Made by a program: the position numbers and the translations under genes. A stretch of 64,000 nt of DNA. It comes from Spiroplasma clarkii. GTDB lineage: Bacteria; Bacillota_I; Bacilli_A; Mycoplasmatales; Mycoplasmataceae. The DNA lies in assembly GCF_002795265.1 (NCBI RefSeq), contig NZ_CP024870.1, positions 744,001 through 808,000 of the forward strand, read 5' to 3'. Positions 40,031 through 49,946 of this stretch are shown piece by piece. Position 1 is the first letter of the stretch; each line of letters starts with the position of its first letter. The notes below the pieces were generated by a model that did no database searches, was not told where the DNA came from, and worked only from the letters and a program-made list of their open reading frames with translations.

Positions 40031-42553
40031 CTATTTATGTTTAATTACCAATGAATATTTTTTTAGAATTACTTTACTATTTATATTTCTATTTTTTTGT
40101 TTCACAAAATGTTTTTCTAATTCTTCTTCTTCATCTTTGGTAATTATATTTAATTTTCTTTTACGTTCTAAAAAGTCAATGCGTTTACGTTCTTCATCTT
40201 TTTCATCACTTGTTTTAGAAACATGAACTGATTTTTTACTGATAAATTTTTCAACATTAAAATCATTCCCCATGTCTGGAGTTAACAATAATTCATCAGA
40301 CTCATAACTTGAAATTTGAGTATCTGTTTCAGAATCATAATGTGATTCTGAAACACTAGAACTTGCTAGGATTTTAAATTTATCACCTTCAAGTTTATGT
40401 GCTTCTGCTTTTAAATTATCAACTGCATGAACTGCTTTATCTTTTGCAAGTAAAGTAGTTTTTGCAATATGTCCATGAGATTTTTCTTTTAACAATTCAG
40501 TTGATGAATGTCCTTTGATTTTATCATGTTTGTCTAGTTCTTTAACATCAACTGCTTCATAATCGTCAATTTGATCAAAGTCTCCATTTTCAAAATCTTC
40601 TGCCGAATTAGCAATATTTTTTAAATTTTCAACAGCATGATTTGCTTTATCTTTTGAAATTAATGATGAAGTTGCAATGTGTCCAACAACTTTTTCTTTC
40701 AATAAATCTCTTGTGGTTGACCCCTTAAGTTTTTCTTGTTTTTCAACATTTTCAATATTCTCAATTGCTTTTAATTTTTGAATTTCAATTTTTCTAAGTT
40801 CTTCAACTTTTTGTTGTAATTTTAATTCTACTAATTCTTTTTCAAAAAGATCTCTTTCACGTCTAATTCTTTCAATTTTTTTATCTTTAGCTTTTGAATT
40901 TTTTTTGATTTTTTTAATAATTAAATCTTTATCATCACTTGCTTCAATTTTAACTTCAGCTTCACTAATTGAATCAAGTAACTCTTCATCTCTTTGTAAT
41001 CATTTTTTTTCTTTTCTTGCTCAAAGTTCATTGACTTCTTTTTCATTTTGTTTTGCAATTTTTTTTGCTTGTTTTAATTTTTCTAAATACTCTTGCATTA
41101 TTTTTTGCTTCTCTTCAACTGCTGAAAGCTCAGCAACTTTTTGAGATTGCTCTGAGATTTTTTCATCAAGATTTTTATCAAACTGAAGCGATGCCTCTAA
41201 ATTATTTTTAACAATTTTTTTAGCACTGTTTAATTTTTCAAAGTAAAGATTTAATTCTTTCTCTTTTTCATTTAACTTAGCAAGCTCTTTTTCATTTTCT
41301 TTAATAATTTTTTCATCACTTGCTAACCAAATTTCAGAAGTTTTAGTTCACAAATCAGCTTCAGGTTGATCATAATCAAGATCATATTCTTCAATATTGT
41401 TTTTAAAAACTTGCATTGGTGCAGTTGTTTTTGTATCTGGTTGCACTAAATCATCAAAAGGATTTTCAATGGTTTGGTTATCTTTAACATCTGCAATTGC
41501 TTCAGTTGTGTTAACCTGATTAATTTCAGGTTCATCAGCTAAAATTGAATCCATTTGTTTTTTTAAATAATCTTCTTCAGTGTCACTTGCAAGAATCTTT
41601 TCAATGTTTTCACTTTCTTCTTGTTGATGTAATTGTTGGTGTTCTACATCATCTAAATCTTTATGTTCATGATAGTGACATTCATAATTACCTTCAACAT
41701 AAAAGAAATCATCTAAATCCAACGACTCATCAGCAAGCCCATTTTGATTTAATTTTTTAGCTTGTTCTTGTAAATCCTTAATAGAATCATTTTGTTTTTC
41801 TGCTAAATATTTTCTTAATTTTTCTTCATCATGTTCAAAATCGACAGTTTCATCTGGTTCCATTAAAATTTCTAAAGGAAAATCACTGATGTTGTCATAT
41901 TCATCAACTTTATCTTTAATTCTTTTAATTTTGTTTTTACTATCACTAATAACTTGTAATTTAATTTCTTGAGTTTTGGTGTCATTATTTTCTTTGGCTA
42001 GAGTTAATTGTCTTTGTGCTAATTTTTGTTTTTGTTCTTCTTCAAAAATTGCAAGCTCAATTAGCCTTTTTTTGTTAGCTAACTCTTTTAATTTTTCTTT
42101 TTGTTGTTCTTGTTCGCTTGGCTCATCAATTCCTTTTGTAACCATTAAATTTCTAACATTTAATGCTGAATTTCGCAAACTAGTACTTGTTTCATTAATA
42201 TTTTTTTGCACATCTTTTTGTGAGTTAACTACCCCAGTTGAAAATGCTCTTTGAATTCTTAAAAGATTTGATTTTCTTTGTTTTAAAATAATTTCTTGTT
42301 TTGAAGTACTACCTGCATTTTTGGCTTTAGCTTTTTTCAGGTGTTCTTCTAGTCCATCATTTTGAATTTCTAACAATTTGGCAATGTATCTGCCAATGCC
42401 ATCACGAGTTTTTGTGTCAATTTTTGAAAATTCTCTTGTAAAAATATTAATTGTGGTTGGACTTAAATTTAAATCAATTAATTCATCAATTCGACGACGA
42501 ATTGTACTGCTTAATCCAAAATCTGGAACCTCAATACCATGTTTTTTTGCCAT
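40031..42553 (-). CDS. Large coiled-coil protein with two 38-residue repeats, 840 aa
   Basis: Start ATG 42553 follows GGAGGGG. Long Lys/Glu/Gln-rich coiled coils span ~70-270 and 405-600. A His/acid cluster (CHYHEHKD, then HQQLHQQ) lies near residues 288-309. Two copies of a repeat start at residues 614 and 684 (LLKEK-x2-GHIA-x4-L-x2-KDKA-x-HAV-x-NLK). No membrane segment. A structural or cytoskeleton-like role is a guess. Upstream partner of the PTS gene (13-nt gap); the 5' IS copy begins ~100 bp before its start. Confidence 0.8.
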
Positions 42554-42590
42554 ACTAAACCCCTCCAAATATGTTACATAAGTTGAATAT

Positions 42591-42596
42591 ATTATA
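42591..42596 (-). promoter_or_regulatory. -10 box for the coiled-coil gene
   Basis: TATAAT on the minus strand, 37 nt before the ATG and about 60 bp from the IS end, so the insertion left it intact. Confidence 0.4.
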
Positions 42597-42641
42597 TCAA
42601 AATATCAGACTTATTTATATAGGTCTATCAAGAAAATGATG

Positions 42642-42654
42642 CTTTTTACACCAT
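42642..42654. repeat. Left target-site duplication of IS copy 1
   Basis: CTTTTTACACCAT, identical to 43916-43928. Thirteen bases, directly abutting the IS end. Confidence 0.85.
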
Positions 42655-42686
42655 TGACAGGTAACCTTTTTCCGGACACACATATT

Positions 42687-43544
42687 TTACAACTTTATTC
42701 TCACATAATTGTAAAATTTTTGATATAAACTTGCATTTAGCTGATACTCAGCAAGTCCTTTATAACAGTAATTTTCTTTTAAGCATTCTCTTTTAAAAAC
42801 TGATCAAAACCCTTCAATCCAACCATTATCTGTAGACTTGGCTATTCTTGACATGCTTGGAATCAAATTAAAGTACATTAGCATCAACTTATAATTATAT
42901 GCTTTAAATTCAGAACCATTATCTGAGTGTATTACACTGTTTGGCAAGAAGACACCAAATTCATCAGTCATTTTTAGAAATGATTTTTCTACAAGTTGAT
43001 TCCCTTTATTTTTTTCTGTTACTAAACCAAATATTTTTTTCATTTTAATATGATAAAAACCACAGGTATAGTATCTTTCACCATTGAATTCCTTTTCTGT
43101 TATGTCTACTGAAAAAACATCACCATACTTATCAAAATTTTCAGGATCAGTTAACAAGTTTGGGTATTTACCAACCTTTTCAGGTTTTGCTACCTTATTT
43201 TTTCATTTCACATGATTATTGGTGGAGATGCTTCTCATTTTAAAGTATCTCAATATTTTTTTATGTGATGACTTAGCTATCCCCTTAGTGAGCAAATCTA
43301 TTGCAATTCTTTTACAACCATAGGTTTTTCCTGAATCAATAAAGCTCTGCTCAATATTTAAATAAAAATCATGATCATAATATCTTACCCTAGGTTTCCC
43401 TTGCTTCACTCATTCATAGTATGTACTTTTTGGAAGTTGAGCAATTTTTAATAAGCCATTTTTAGGTATTTTGAATTCATTGTAGATAAATTCCTCAACA
43501 ACTAAGCATTTAATTATATTAAGCTCCCATTTAACTACTTTTTT
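42687..43544 (-). CDS. IS transposase OrfB (DDE domain), made by -1 frameshift, copy 1
   Basis: Frame starts at the slippery site, has no start codon of its own, and ends at TAA 42687. Contains the HTH_21-like region and the DDE catalytic triad: VFSVDITEKEF (first Asp), VIHSDNGSEFKAY (second Asp) and STDNGWIEGFWSVFKRE (Glu). Fused with OrfA it gives a ~381-aa transposase. Contains TGA-Trp codons, so it is adapted to code 4. Confidence 0.92.
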
Positions 43545-43831
43545 TTACTTATCAGGGCCTCAATTCTTTTTCACATTTCATTTCTAGTTTCTAATTCGGC
43601 ATTTTTCTTCTTCAGTTCTTTAACTTCATTTCTTAAAATTATTAGTTCTTCTTTATCAGCTGAATTTGGTGCCCCAAGACCATCAATTCCAGATTGATCA
43701 TACTTTTTACACCAATTTAAAAGTGTTTGATCTGAGATGCCATAACTTTTAACAAAATTCTTGGCCTTTGTCTTGCTCTCTCTAAATTTTAAAATTATTT
43801 TTTCTTTTTGCTTTGCTGAGTAATGTCCCAT
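43535..43831 (-). CDS. IS transposase OrfA (helix-turn-helix), copy 1
   Basis: 98 aa. Helix-turn-helix of the IS3 OrfA type (KAKNFVKSYGISDQTLLNWCKKY, shortened here: FVKSYGISDQTLLNW) followed by a leucine-zipper-like coiled coil (EELIILRNEVKELKKKNAEL). Its 3' end contains A8-G; a -1 slip at 43538-43544 enters OrfB. Confidence 0.92.
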
Positions 43832-43915
43832 AAAAAAACCTCTTTCCTAACAATATTATTTTACATTCAATATAAATGTAATTTAATTTTTTGTCCGGAA
43901 AAAGGTGGAAGTACA

Positions 43916-43928
43916 CTTTTTACACCAT
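43916..43928. repeat. Right target-site duplication of IS copy 1
   Basis: CTTTTTACACCAT, matching 42642-42654. Confidence 0.85.
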
Positions 43929-43952
43929 TGAGAGCTAAATTTGACAAAATAT

Positions 43953-43979
43953 GAAAAAAACCCTCAAATTAGGGTTTTA
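43953..43979 (-). terminator. Terminator of deoC
   Basis: AAAACCCT (43957-43964) pairs with AGGGTTTT (43971-43978); a long T run follows on the minus strand. Confidence 0.85.
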
Positions 43980-43985
43980 CTAAGC

Positions 43986-44648
43986 TTAATAGCTTGAATT
44001 GTTATCTTGTTTTTGAACGATTGCCACTCCACCACTTGTTCCTAAGCGAGTAGCACCATTTTCAATCATTTTCATGGCATCATCATAAGTTCTGACTCCA
44101 CCTGCTGCCTTAACTTGGGCTTTACCATTAACTGTTTGAGACATCAATTTAACATCCTCAAAAGTGGCCCCACCAGTTGAAAAACCAGTTGAAGTTTTAA
44201 CAAAGTCTAAACCTGCTTGAACAGCAAGTTCACAAGCTTTGACAATTTCTGGTTTTTCTAACAAACAGTTTTCCATAATGCATTTTACTATGGTTTTTCC
44301 TGCTGCAGTTTTAACAGCCTTCATATCATTTAAAACATAGTCTCAATCTTGATCTTTGATAGCTCCAATATTAACTACCATGTCAATTTCAGTAGCACCC
44401 TTTTTAATGGCATCACTTGTTTCAAAAGCTTTAACTGCACTAGTGGTGGCTCCTAATGGAAAACCAATTACAGTGGTGATTCCAACATCACTTCCCTTTA
44501 GTAATGAGGCTGCATATTCAATCTGACAAGGATTGACACAAACTGTGGCAAAGTCAAATTTTAATGCTTCTTCACATAGAGTTTTAATTTCTGACTTAGT
44601 AGCAGTTGGTTTTAATAAAGTGTGATCAATATATTTATTTAATTTCAT
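43986..44648 (-). CDS. deoC: Deoxyribose-phosphate aldolase
   Basis: Cleaves 2-deoxyribose-5-phosphate to glyceraldehyde-3-phosphate and acetaldehyde in nucleoside breakdown. [16 protein letters not shown] at the N-terminus, [20 protein letters not shown], and [14 protein letters not shown] with the Schiff-base Lys are all present. 220 aa. One TGA-Trp joins the halves. It starts 3 nt after the stop of the upstream oxidoreductase; its ribosome site (GGAGAAAATTAGG) lies inside that gene's end. Confidence 0.95.
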
Positions 44649-44651
44649 GTC

Positions 44652-45638
44652 CTAATTTTCTCCAATTTCTTGTTGATTTTTCTCAACTAAATTTAATACT
44701 CGCATAGTTTCACAACACATACCTAGTAAATAGTCACGCAAATTGTTATTATTGCTTAATATCATTTTAACAAATACTCTTAATAAATACACAAAAGAAT
44801 TTAATTCATCTTTATTTTCTGGTTCAATTAGTTCTTTAATTTCAGAACTATTTTTTTCAAAAAGCATAATGCTTTCAATATTGGTGATGTCTTCTAAACC
44901 AATTGTTAGGTTTTGAGCTACAATTTCACTAAATAACTTGCTTTGGTATGAGGCAGAACAAGTGATATTGACTAAAACATCACTTTCATGTCTTAAATTG
45001 ACTAAATTTGTTAAAGAAGTGCCATTACTTAACTTAGAACTCATAGCTTTAACATCTTTAACCTTACCAAATAAAAATATGCAAAGTAAAATTGGGTAAA
45101 TTAATAAGTCATAAGTTGTACCCTTACCATTAATTTCATCAAATGGTGGTAAAAAATCACCATGAACTAAATCATTTAAATAAGGGAATTTTTTAGTGAC
45201 ATTTAAATTGGCAAAAAATGGTTGGCAGTCGTTTACAAGATCAAATAACTTAGATAAAATTGGAGTTTGTAAAAAACGGTGTGCTTCTAGCAAAACAACA
45301 TTGTTAATTTGAGCAATTTGGCATAATTCTAAGGTTTGTTCAAACTCAAGAGTCAGTGGTTTTTCAATCAGCACATGCTTTTGTTGTTGCAAGAAATATT
45401 TTGCTTGTTGGTAGTGTTGCCCAACAGCAGAACAAATATAAACTGCATCCACCTCATCAACTAGTACTTCAAAACTATTTGTGGGCTTAGCAATTAAATT
45501 ATGTTTGTTTATAAATGCTTTGGCTTCACTTGTTGATGCTGCATAAACACAGCTGATTTTTAGATCAACCACTGTAGCAAGGGCTGCTAAAAAATCATTT
45601 TCAACTTGATTATCACCAATAATCCCTATTCTTATCAT
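44652..45638 (-). CDS. Gfo/Idh/MocA-family NAD(P)-dependent oxidoreductase, 328 aa
   Basis: N-terminal Rossmann fold (RIGIIGDNQVENDFLAAL) and the family's LIEKPLTLE motif; LEAHRFLQTP is near the active-site region. Substrate, likely a sugar or inositol derivative, is unknown. Start ATG 45638 follows GGAGGAATAAAA inside the end of the upstream gene. Tightly linked to deoC downstream. Confidence 0.88.
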   Translation of the reverse strand: MIRIGIIGDNQVENDFLAALATVVDLKISCVYAASTSEAKAFINKHNLIAKPTNSFEVLVDEVDAVYICSAVGQHYQQAKYFLQQQKHVLIEKPLTLEFEQTLELCQIAQINNVVLLEAHRFLQTPILSKLFDLVNDCQPFFANLNVTKKFPYLNDLVHGDFLPPFDEINGKGTTYDLLIYPILLCIFLFGKVKDVKAMSSKLSNGTSLTNLVNLRHESDVLVNITCSASYQSKLFSEIVAQNLTIGLEDITNIESIMLFEKNSSEIKELIEPENKDELNSFVYLLRVFVKMILSNNNNLRDYLLGMCCETMRVLNLVEKNQQEIGEN

Positions 45639-45641
45639 GTT

Positions 45642-46214
45642 TTATTCCTCCATAAAGGGGTTAGTTTTGTCCTTTTTCTCTAGTTTAACTTGATTTTCTT
45701 CAACACCATTTGGTGTTTCAAGATCTGCTGGATCTTTTTCATTTCAGGCTTGAACCACAAGCACTTGTTCACCCGCAATACTTAGTGTATCGAGCATCGA
45801 AATTACAATTCCTAGTAAAATTAAAATTATACAAAGAGCTATGGCTAGACCATAAAATACGACCACTGACATTAATGAACCACAAATTAGCACAATTGCA
45901 AGGCCCATAACCAATAAATAAAGACAGATATTAATAATTATCTTTTGTTTTTCTTTGGGTTTTAAAGTATAGCTTGATTTTTTATGTAAATAAATTCTAA
46001 GCATCAGGTAAACCACTCCTGCAACTAAGGCTAGTCCTAAAAATACTAAGTTTAGTTTTAAATGATTGAGATTAATCCACTCATCAAAAACTCCATTTTG
46101 CTGCTTAATTGCAACAGCTAAACTTACAAAACCAATTAAGTATCACAAAAGCATAGAAAATGTGAAAGTATATTTAACAAAAACATATGATTTTGGGTTA
46201 ATTTTTGAGTTCAT
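45642..46214 (-). CDS. Unrecognised membrane protein, 190 aa
   Basis: Four hydrophobic segments (about residues 12-38, 52-72, 88-108, 112-135) and an acidic, soluble C-terminus. Start ATG 46214 follows AGGGAGAGA. It ends 3 nt before the oxidoreductase gene, whose ribosome site lies in its last codons, so the two and deoC form one unit. No family recognised. Confidence 0.8.
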
Positions 46215-46270
46215 AAATTATCTCTCCCTACTATAAAATATTTTAACAAGAAATTTATAAATATTAGTAA

Positions 46271-46299
46271 AATTAAAAAAACACTTCAAAAAGTGTAAA
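46271..46299 (-). terminator. Terminator of the 46303 gene
   Basis: ACACTT pairs with AAGTGT around a CAAA loop; seven Ts follow on the minus strand. Confidence 0.7.
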
Positions 46300-46302
46300 G
46301 TT

Positions 46303-47538
46303 TTAAGATTTTCATTTAATGAATCCAAAAGTACATAAGATCGAAGTAATTATAGTTAGTAATGGGAAACCAATCATTAATCAAGCCGGACCCATAATTT
46401 GTTCACCAAATAGTGCTCAAATAATAACTTGTAGTGAAGTTGTGGTGATACTTAAACAAAGAATTTGAGCAAACATCATTTTGTTATAATTAAACATCCT
46501 AATTTTAAAGATTTTATAAATAGCTATAAACAATGGAATAAAACAAACTGGTAGTAAGACTAATGAAACCACTGCTATTGTGATTTGAGTTCCAGTTTGA
46601 TAATCATGAACTAGTCCTGGATAAATTATTGTTACTAAAAAGCAAGCTGCTAAAATTCAAAATCATCAGTTTCTTAAGATAACTCCAGCAAATTCTCTCC
46701 TAGAATCAATTCTAACATTACCAAGTCAACGGCTGAATTTTGATAAACCATTATTACGGTTAGAAATAAAAGTGGCAATTCAAATTGAGCTAAAACTAAT
46801 TGTGCAAATTAATGAAATTGGTATGAGAACTGCTAGAAAGATATTTGTAGTTATCAACATATTTGTGTTGATGATGGTTGAATCAATGATACGACTATCA
46901 ACATGAATTAAACCATTGCCAAACATTGTAGCTAAAGTACCATTTAAAAAGAAGTTAAATGAATTAATTCTAGTGTGATCAGTTTGGTACTCAGCACTAC
47001 CAAAACTTTTAGAACCCTGATCTAATAATGATACCTTGTCAAATTGTTTTTCTAAAAAAGCTATCAAAATAATGAAAGTGATTGCACAAACTGCAAAAAC
47101 TAGAAATGAAGAATACATCCCTCACTTACCTACTGCTTTTAAAGTTTTGTATTGATATTCTTTTCGAATTCTTTCTACAAAAATTAATGAAATCATTGTT
47201 ACAAGGTTAATTCCAAATGCCACTGCCACAATTGGTAAGACAAAACTTCAAAAAAAGATGAAGGTTGCTGCAGCAAACGAGTGGATTTGATAAGTTGTAA
47301 TAAATCCTTCAGTTCAAAAAGAAAATGTTGCTAATTGAAAGGGATTTTTTATTTGTCCACCATCAATTAATAGGTTAATATATCTGTCAAATTCTGCATT
47401 GCTTTGACCAAATTCTGCAATCTTTTTTAATTCATCACTAACATTGATTGTGCTCGCCAAAACACATGTTGTGATAAGTATTGATATGAATGCAAGTCCT
47501 GTGGCCAAAGAAGTTGCATAGAGAAATTTATGCCTCAT
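46303..47538 (-). CDS. Unrecognised polytopic membrane protein, 411 aa
   Basis: Start ATG 47538 follows GGAGACAG. The first hydrophobic segment (residues 9-31) may be a signal anchor; about seven more helices follow, with a long hydrophilic loop after the fourth (residues ~150-205). TGA-Trp codons join three parts. No transport motif recognised. 28 nt downstream of recD2. Confidence 0.8.
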
Positions 47539-47566
47539 ATTACTGTCTCCTTGATTGTTTCTATAA

Positions 47567-49798
47567 TTATATAACTATTTCACTAAAAGTTTCAATAATT
47601 CTCATTGTTAATGTTGTTTCTCTTCGTTTCATCTCTTTACCACAAGCATTGATGAAGAGTTGTCTATCTGAAAAGATGTAAAGTTTTTGCTTAGCCCTAG
47701 TGATGGCAGTATAAATCATTTTTTTATTTAAAAATCACCTTGATGCTGGATTATCATGATCTAAAACTAAAATTACTGTTTCATACTCACTCCCTTGGGT
47801 TTTGTGGATTGTGCAAGCATAACTCAAAACTACATTAGCAAATTGCTTTGCTTTTAGTTCTTTATCTTGTTCAGAAAAACTCAATAAAGCTAAATTTAAA
47901 GAATTTTTAGTAATTTTTAAATCTTTAATGTAACCAATATCACCATTGTATAATTCTAATTGAGCATTGTTTTCAGTATACATAACTTTATCATTAATTC
48001 GATAACTTAAACCACCCTTTTTATATTCAGTACTTTTTGCAGAGTTAACTAAATTTTTAATCTGAACATTTAAATTAGCTACTCCTAAATCATTTTTATA
48101 CATGGGGGCAATTACTTGAATATCAGTTAGTTGATCGGTTAGTTTTGCAGGATTATTTTCAGAATAAACTTTTTTTATTTTTTTGAGCATTTCTTTTGCA
48201 TCATTTTCAAAAGAAAAATCTACATTGTTTAAATTCTCAAAATCAAAAGCTTTAATTGTATTACTTTGAATTGCAGTTGCCAGATCAATAATTGAATTCT
48301 TTCCAGCTGTTGTTGTTTGACGATTGTTTTGCAATAATTCAGTTGTCAAAAATTTTTGTGAATCAATCAAGTCCTCATATAGATTACCATAGCCAACACT
48401 TGGCAATTGGTTCTTATCTCCAACCAAAATTATTTTCTCAACATCAACCACTCCAACAAGTAGTGAAGCAAACAAATGGTTGTCTATCATTGAACATTCA
48501 TCAATGATTAACATTTTTTTTGAAGTTGGATTGTTAAGATTGTATTCAAACTCACCATCTCCCCTGGCTTTTAAAAAACGGTGAATTGTCACTGCTTTAT
48601 TTTCTTGTTCAATATCATTAATCCGACTAGCAGCTCTCCCAGTTGGAGCTAAAATTGCATAACGTTTACTGTGATAAATTTTTTGGTATAACTTGACTAT
48701 GCCCATGATCACTGTGGTTTTTCCTGTCCCAGGACCTCCAGTAATAATTGAGACATTTGCTGTTAAAAAATTTCGAATTGCTTGGAGTTGTTCAAGATTA
48801 TATTTGAAGTCTTGAATTTGTAAAGCTGTTCCAATTTCAGTTTCAACTTCTTGGATCAAGGTTTCAAAATCTGTATCAATAGTTTTATTGGGTGAGTCTT
48901 CAATTGCCTTGAGCTGTGTGGCAATTGTAATTTCATCTTGATAGCTTTCAGTTGTGTAAATTTTTTTAATGTTATCTTTTTTTCCAGCATCAAAAACAAA
49001 AAGTTTTAATTGCTTATTCATTAGTGCAATTGCTCTATCGATTTCTTCATAACTTAAATCAAAGAACTTTTCTTGAATTTTTTTGCGCAAATCAGCTAGT
49101 TTTAATCATGTGTTTCCTGTAGTAAACAAAATGTCTTTACTATATTTATAAGCTCATCAATAGATTCTTTTTTCTAATAGATTGTTTGTGGTGTCAAATG
49201 ACAAAACAACTTTGTCCACCTCTTCAAAACTTGAAAGATTGTTTTCATCAGCATATTCAAAAAAATAATTTGTTAAAATTCTTCAGACCTCTTCATCATC
49301 AAGACAATCTTTGACTAAAAAATCATAGAACTCTTCTTTTAAATTGTTTTCTAAAAATTTTTCACTAATTGAGTCAGTGTTGTATAATTGCTTTAAAGTG
49401 TCAGTGAGAGTGTTAATTTTTTCTAACTCCAAGTCTGGAACTGTTTTTAATAACTCAGGAGTTGTGATTATTTTACTTAAAGTATCTACTGGAATTTGTT
49501 CAACAATCATTGTGGCTGATTTTTCACCAATAGTATCAAAAACACTAGATTTTAAATAATTAATTGTTTGTTGGTTATCTAACTGAGTTGTTGGTTGATA
49601 AGAAACAGTTTCAAAAATTTTGTGATAGCTTTTATGACCAGCAAATTCACCTTTAAATTCATAAGGGATGTTGATTTTTAAAGTTTTAATATCACCTCTA
49701 ATAAAGGTGTTTTCCACTTGATCAAGTCTTTCGATTCTAGCAACGGCTTTAACTCCAGTTCTAGTTTTAAACTCCTTGATTATACCCACAATTTTCAT
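47567..49798 (-). CDS. recD2: RecD2-type ATP-dependent DNA helicase
   Basis: Superfamily 1B 5'-3' helicase of the RecD2/YrrC type, not part of a RecBCD complex. N-terminal HhH region followed by Walker A GGPGTGKT (residues 354-361), APTGRAASR, IIDECSMID (motif II), GDKNQLPSVGYG (motif III), and the C-terminal TIHKTQGSEY and YTAITRAKQKL. 743 aa, normal length. Start ATG 49798 lies after AGGAGGT. Several TGA-Trp codons. Confidence 0.94.
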
Positions 49799-49946
49799 AC
49801 ATACCTCCTTGGTCTTATAGTTTTTTAATTAATAGCCTGATTTTAAATTTGCAAAAGTCTATAAATAGACTTTTATACTTGTGTCATAAATAATTTTAGC
49901 ATAAATTATTTTTCAAATAAAAAATGAATACATTTTGGTATTCATT

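Larger units (their letters stand above)
42655..43915. mobile_element. IS3-family (IS150-like) insertion sequence, copy 1, 1261 bp
   Basis: Ends are TG...CA. Terminal inverted repeats share the TG ends and a 15-bp core ACCTTTTTCCGGACA at positions 10-24. It carries orfA and orfB overlapping at an A_AAA_AAG slippery heptamer. Flanked by 13-bp direct repeats. It differs from copy 2 (56317-57577) at only one position I found (43616 T versus 57278 C, a synonymous Glu codon). Lies between deoC's terminator and the coiled-coil gene. Confidence 0.95.
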
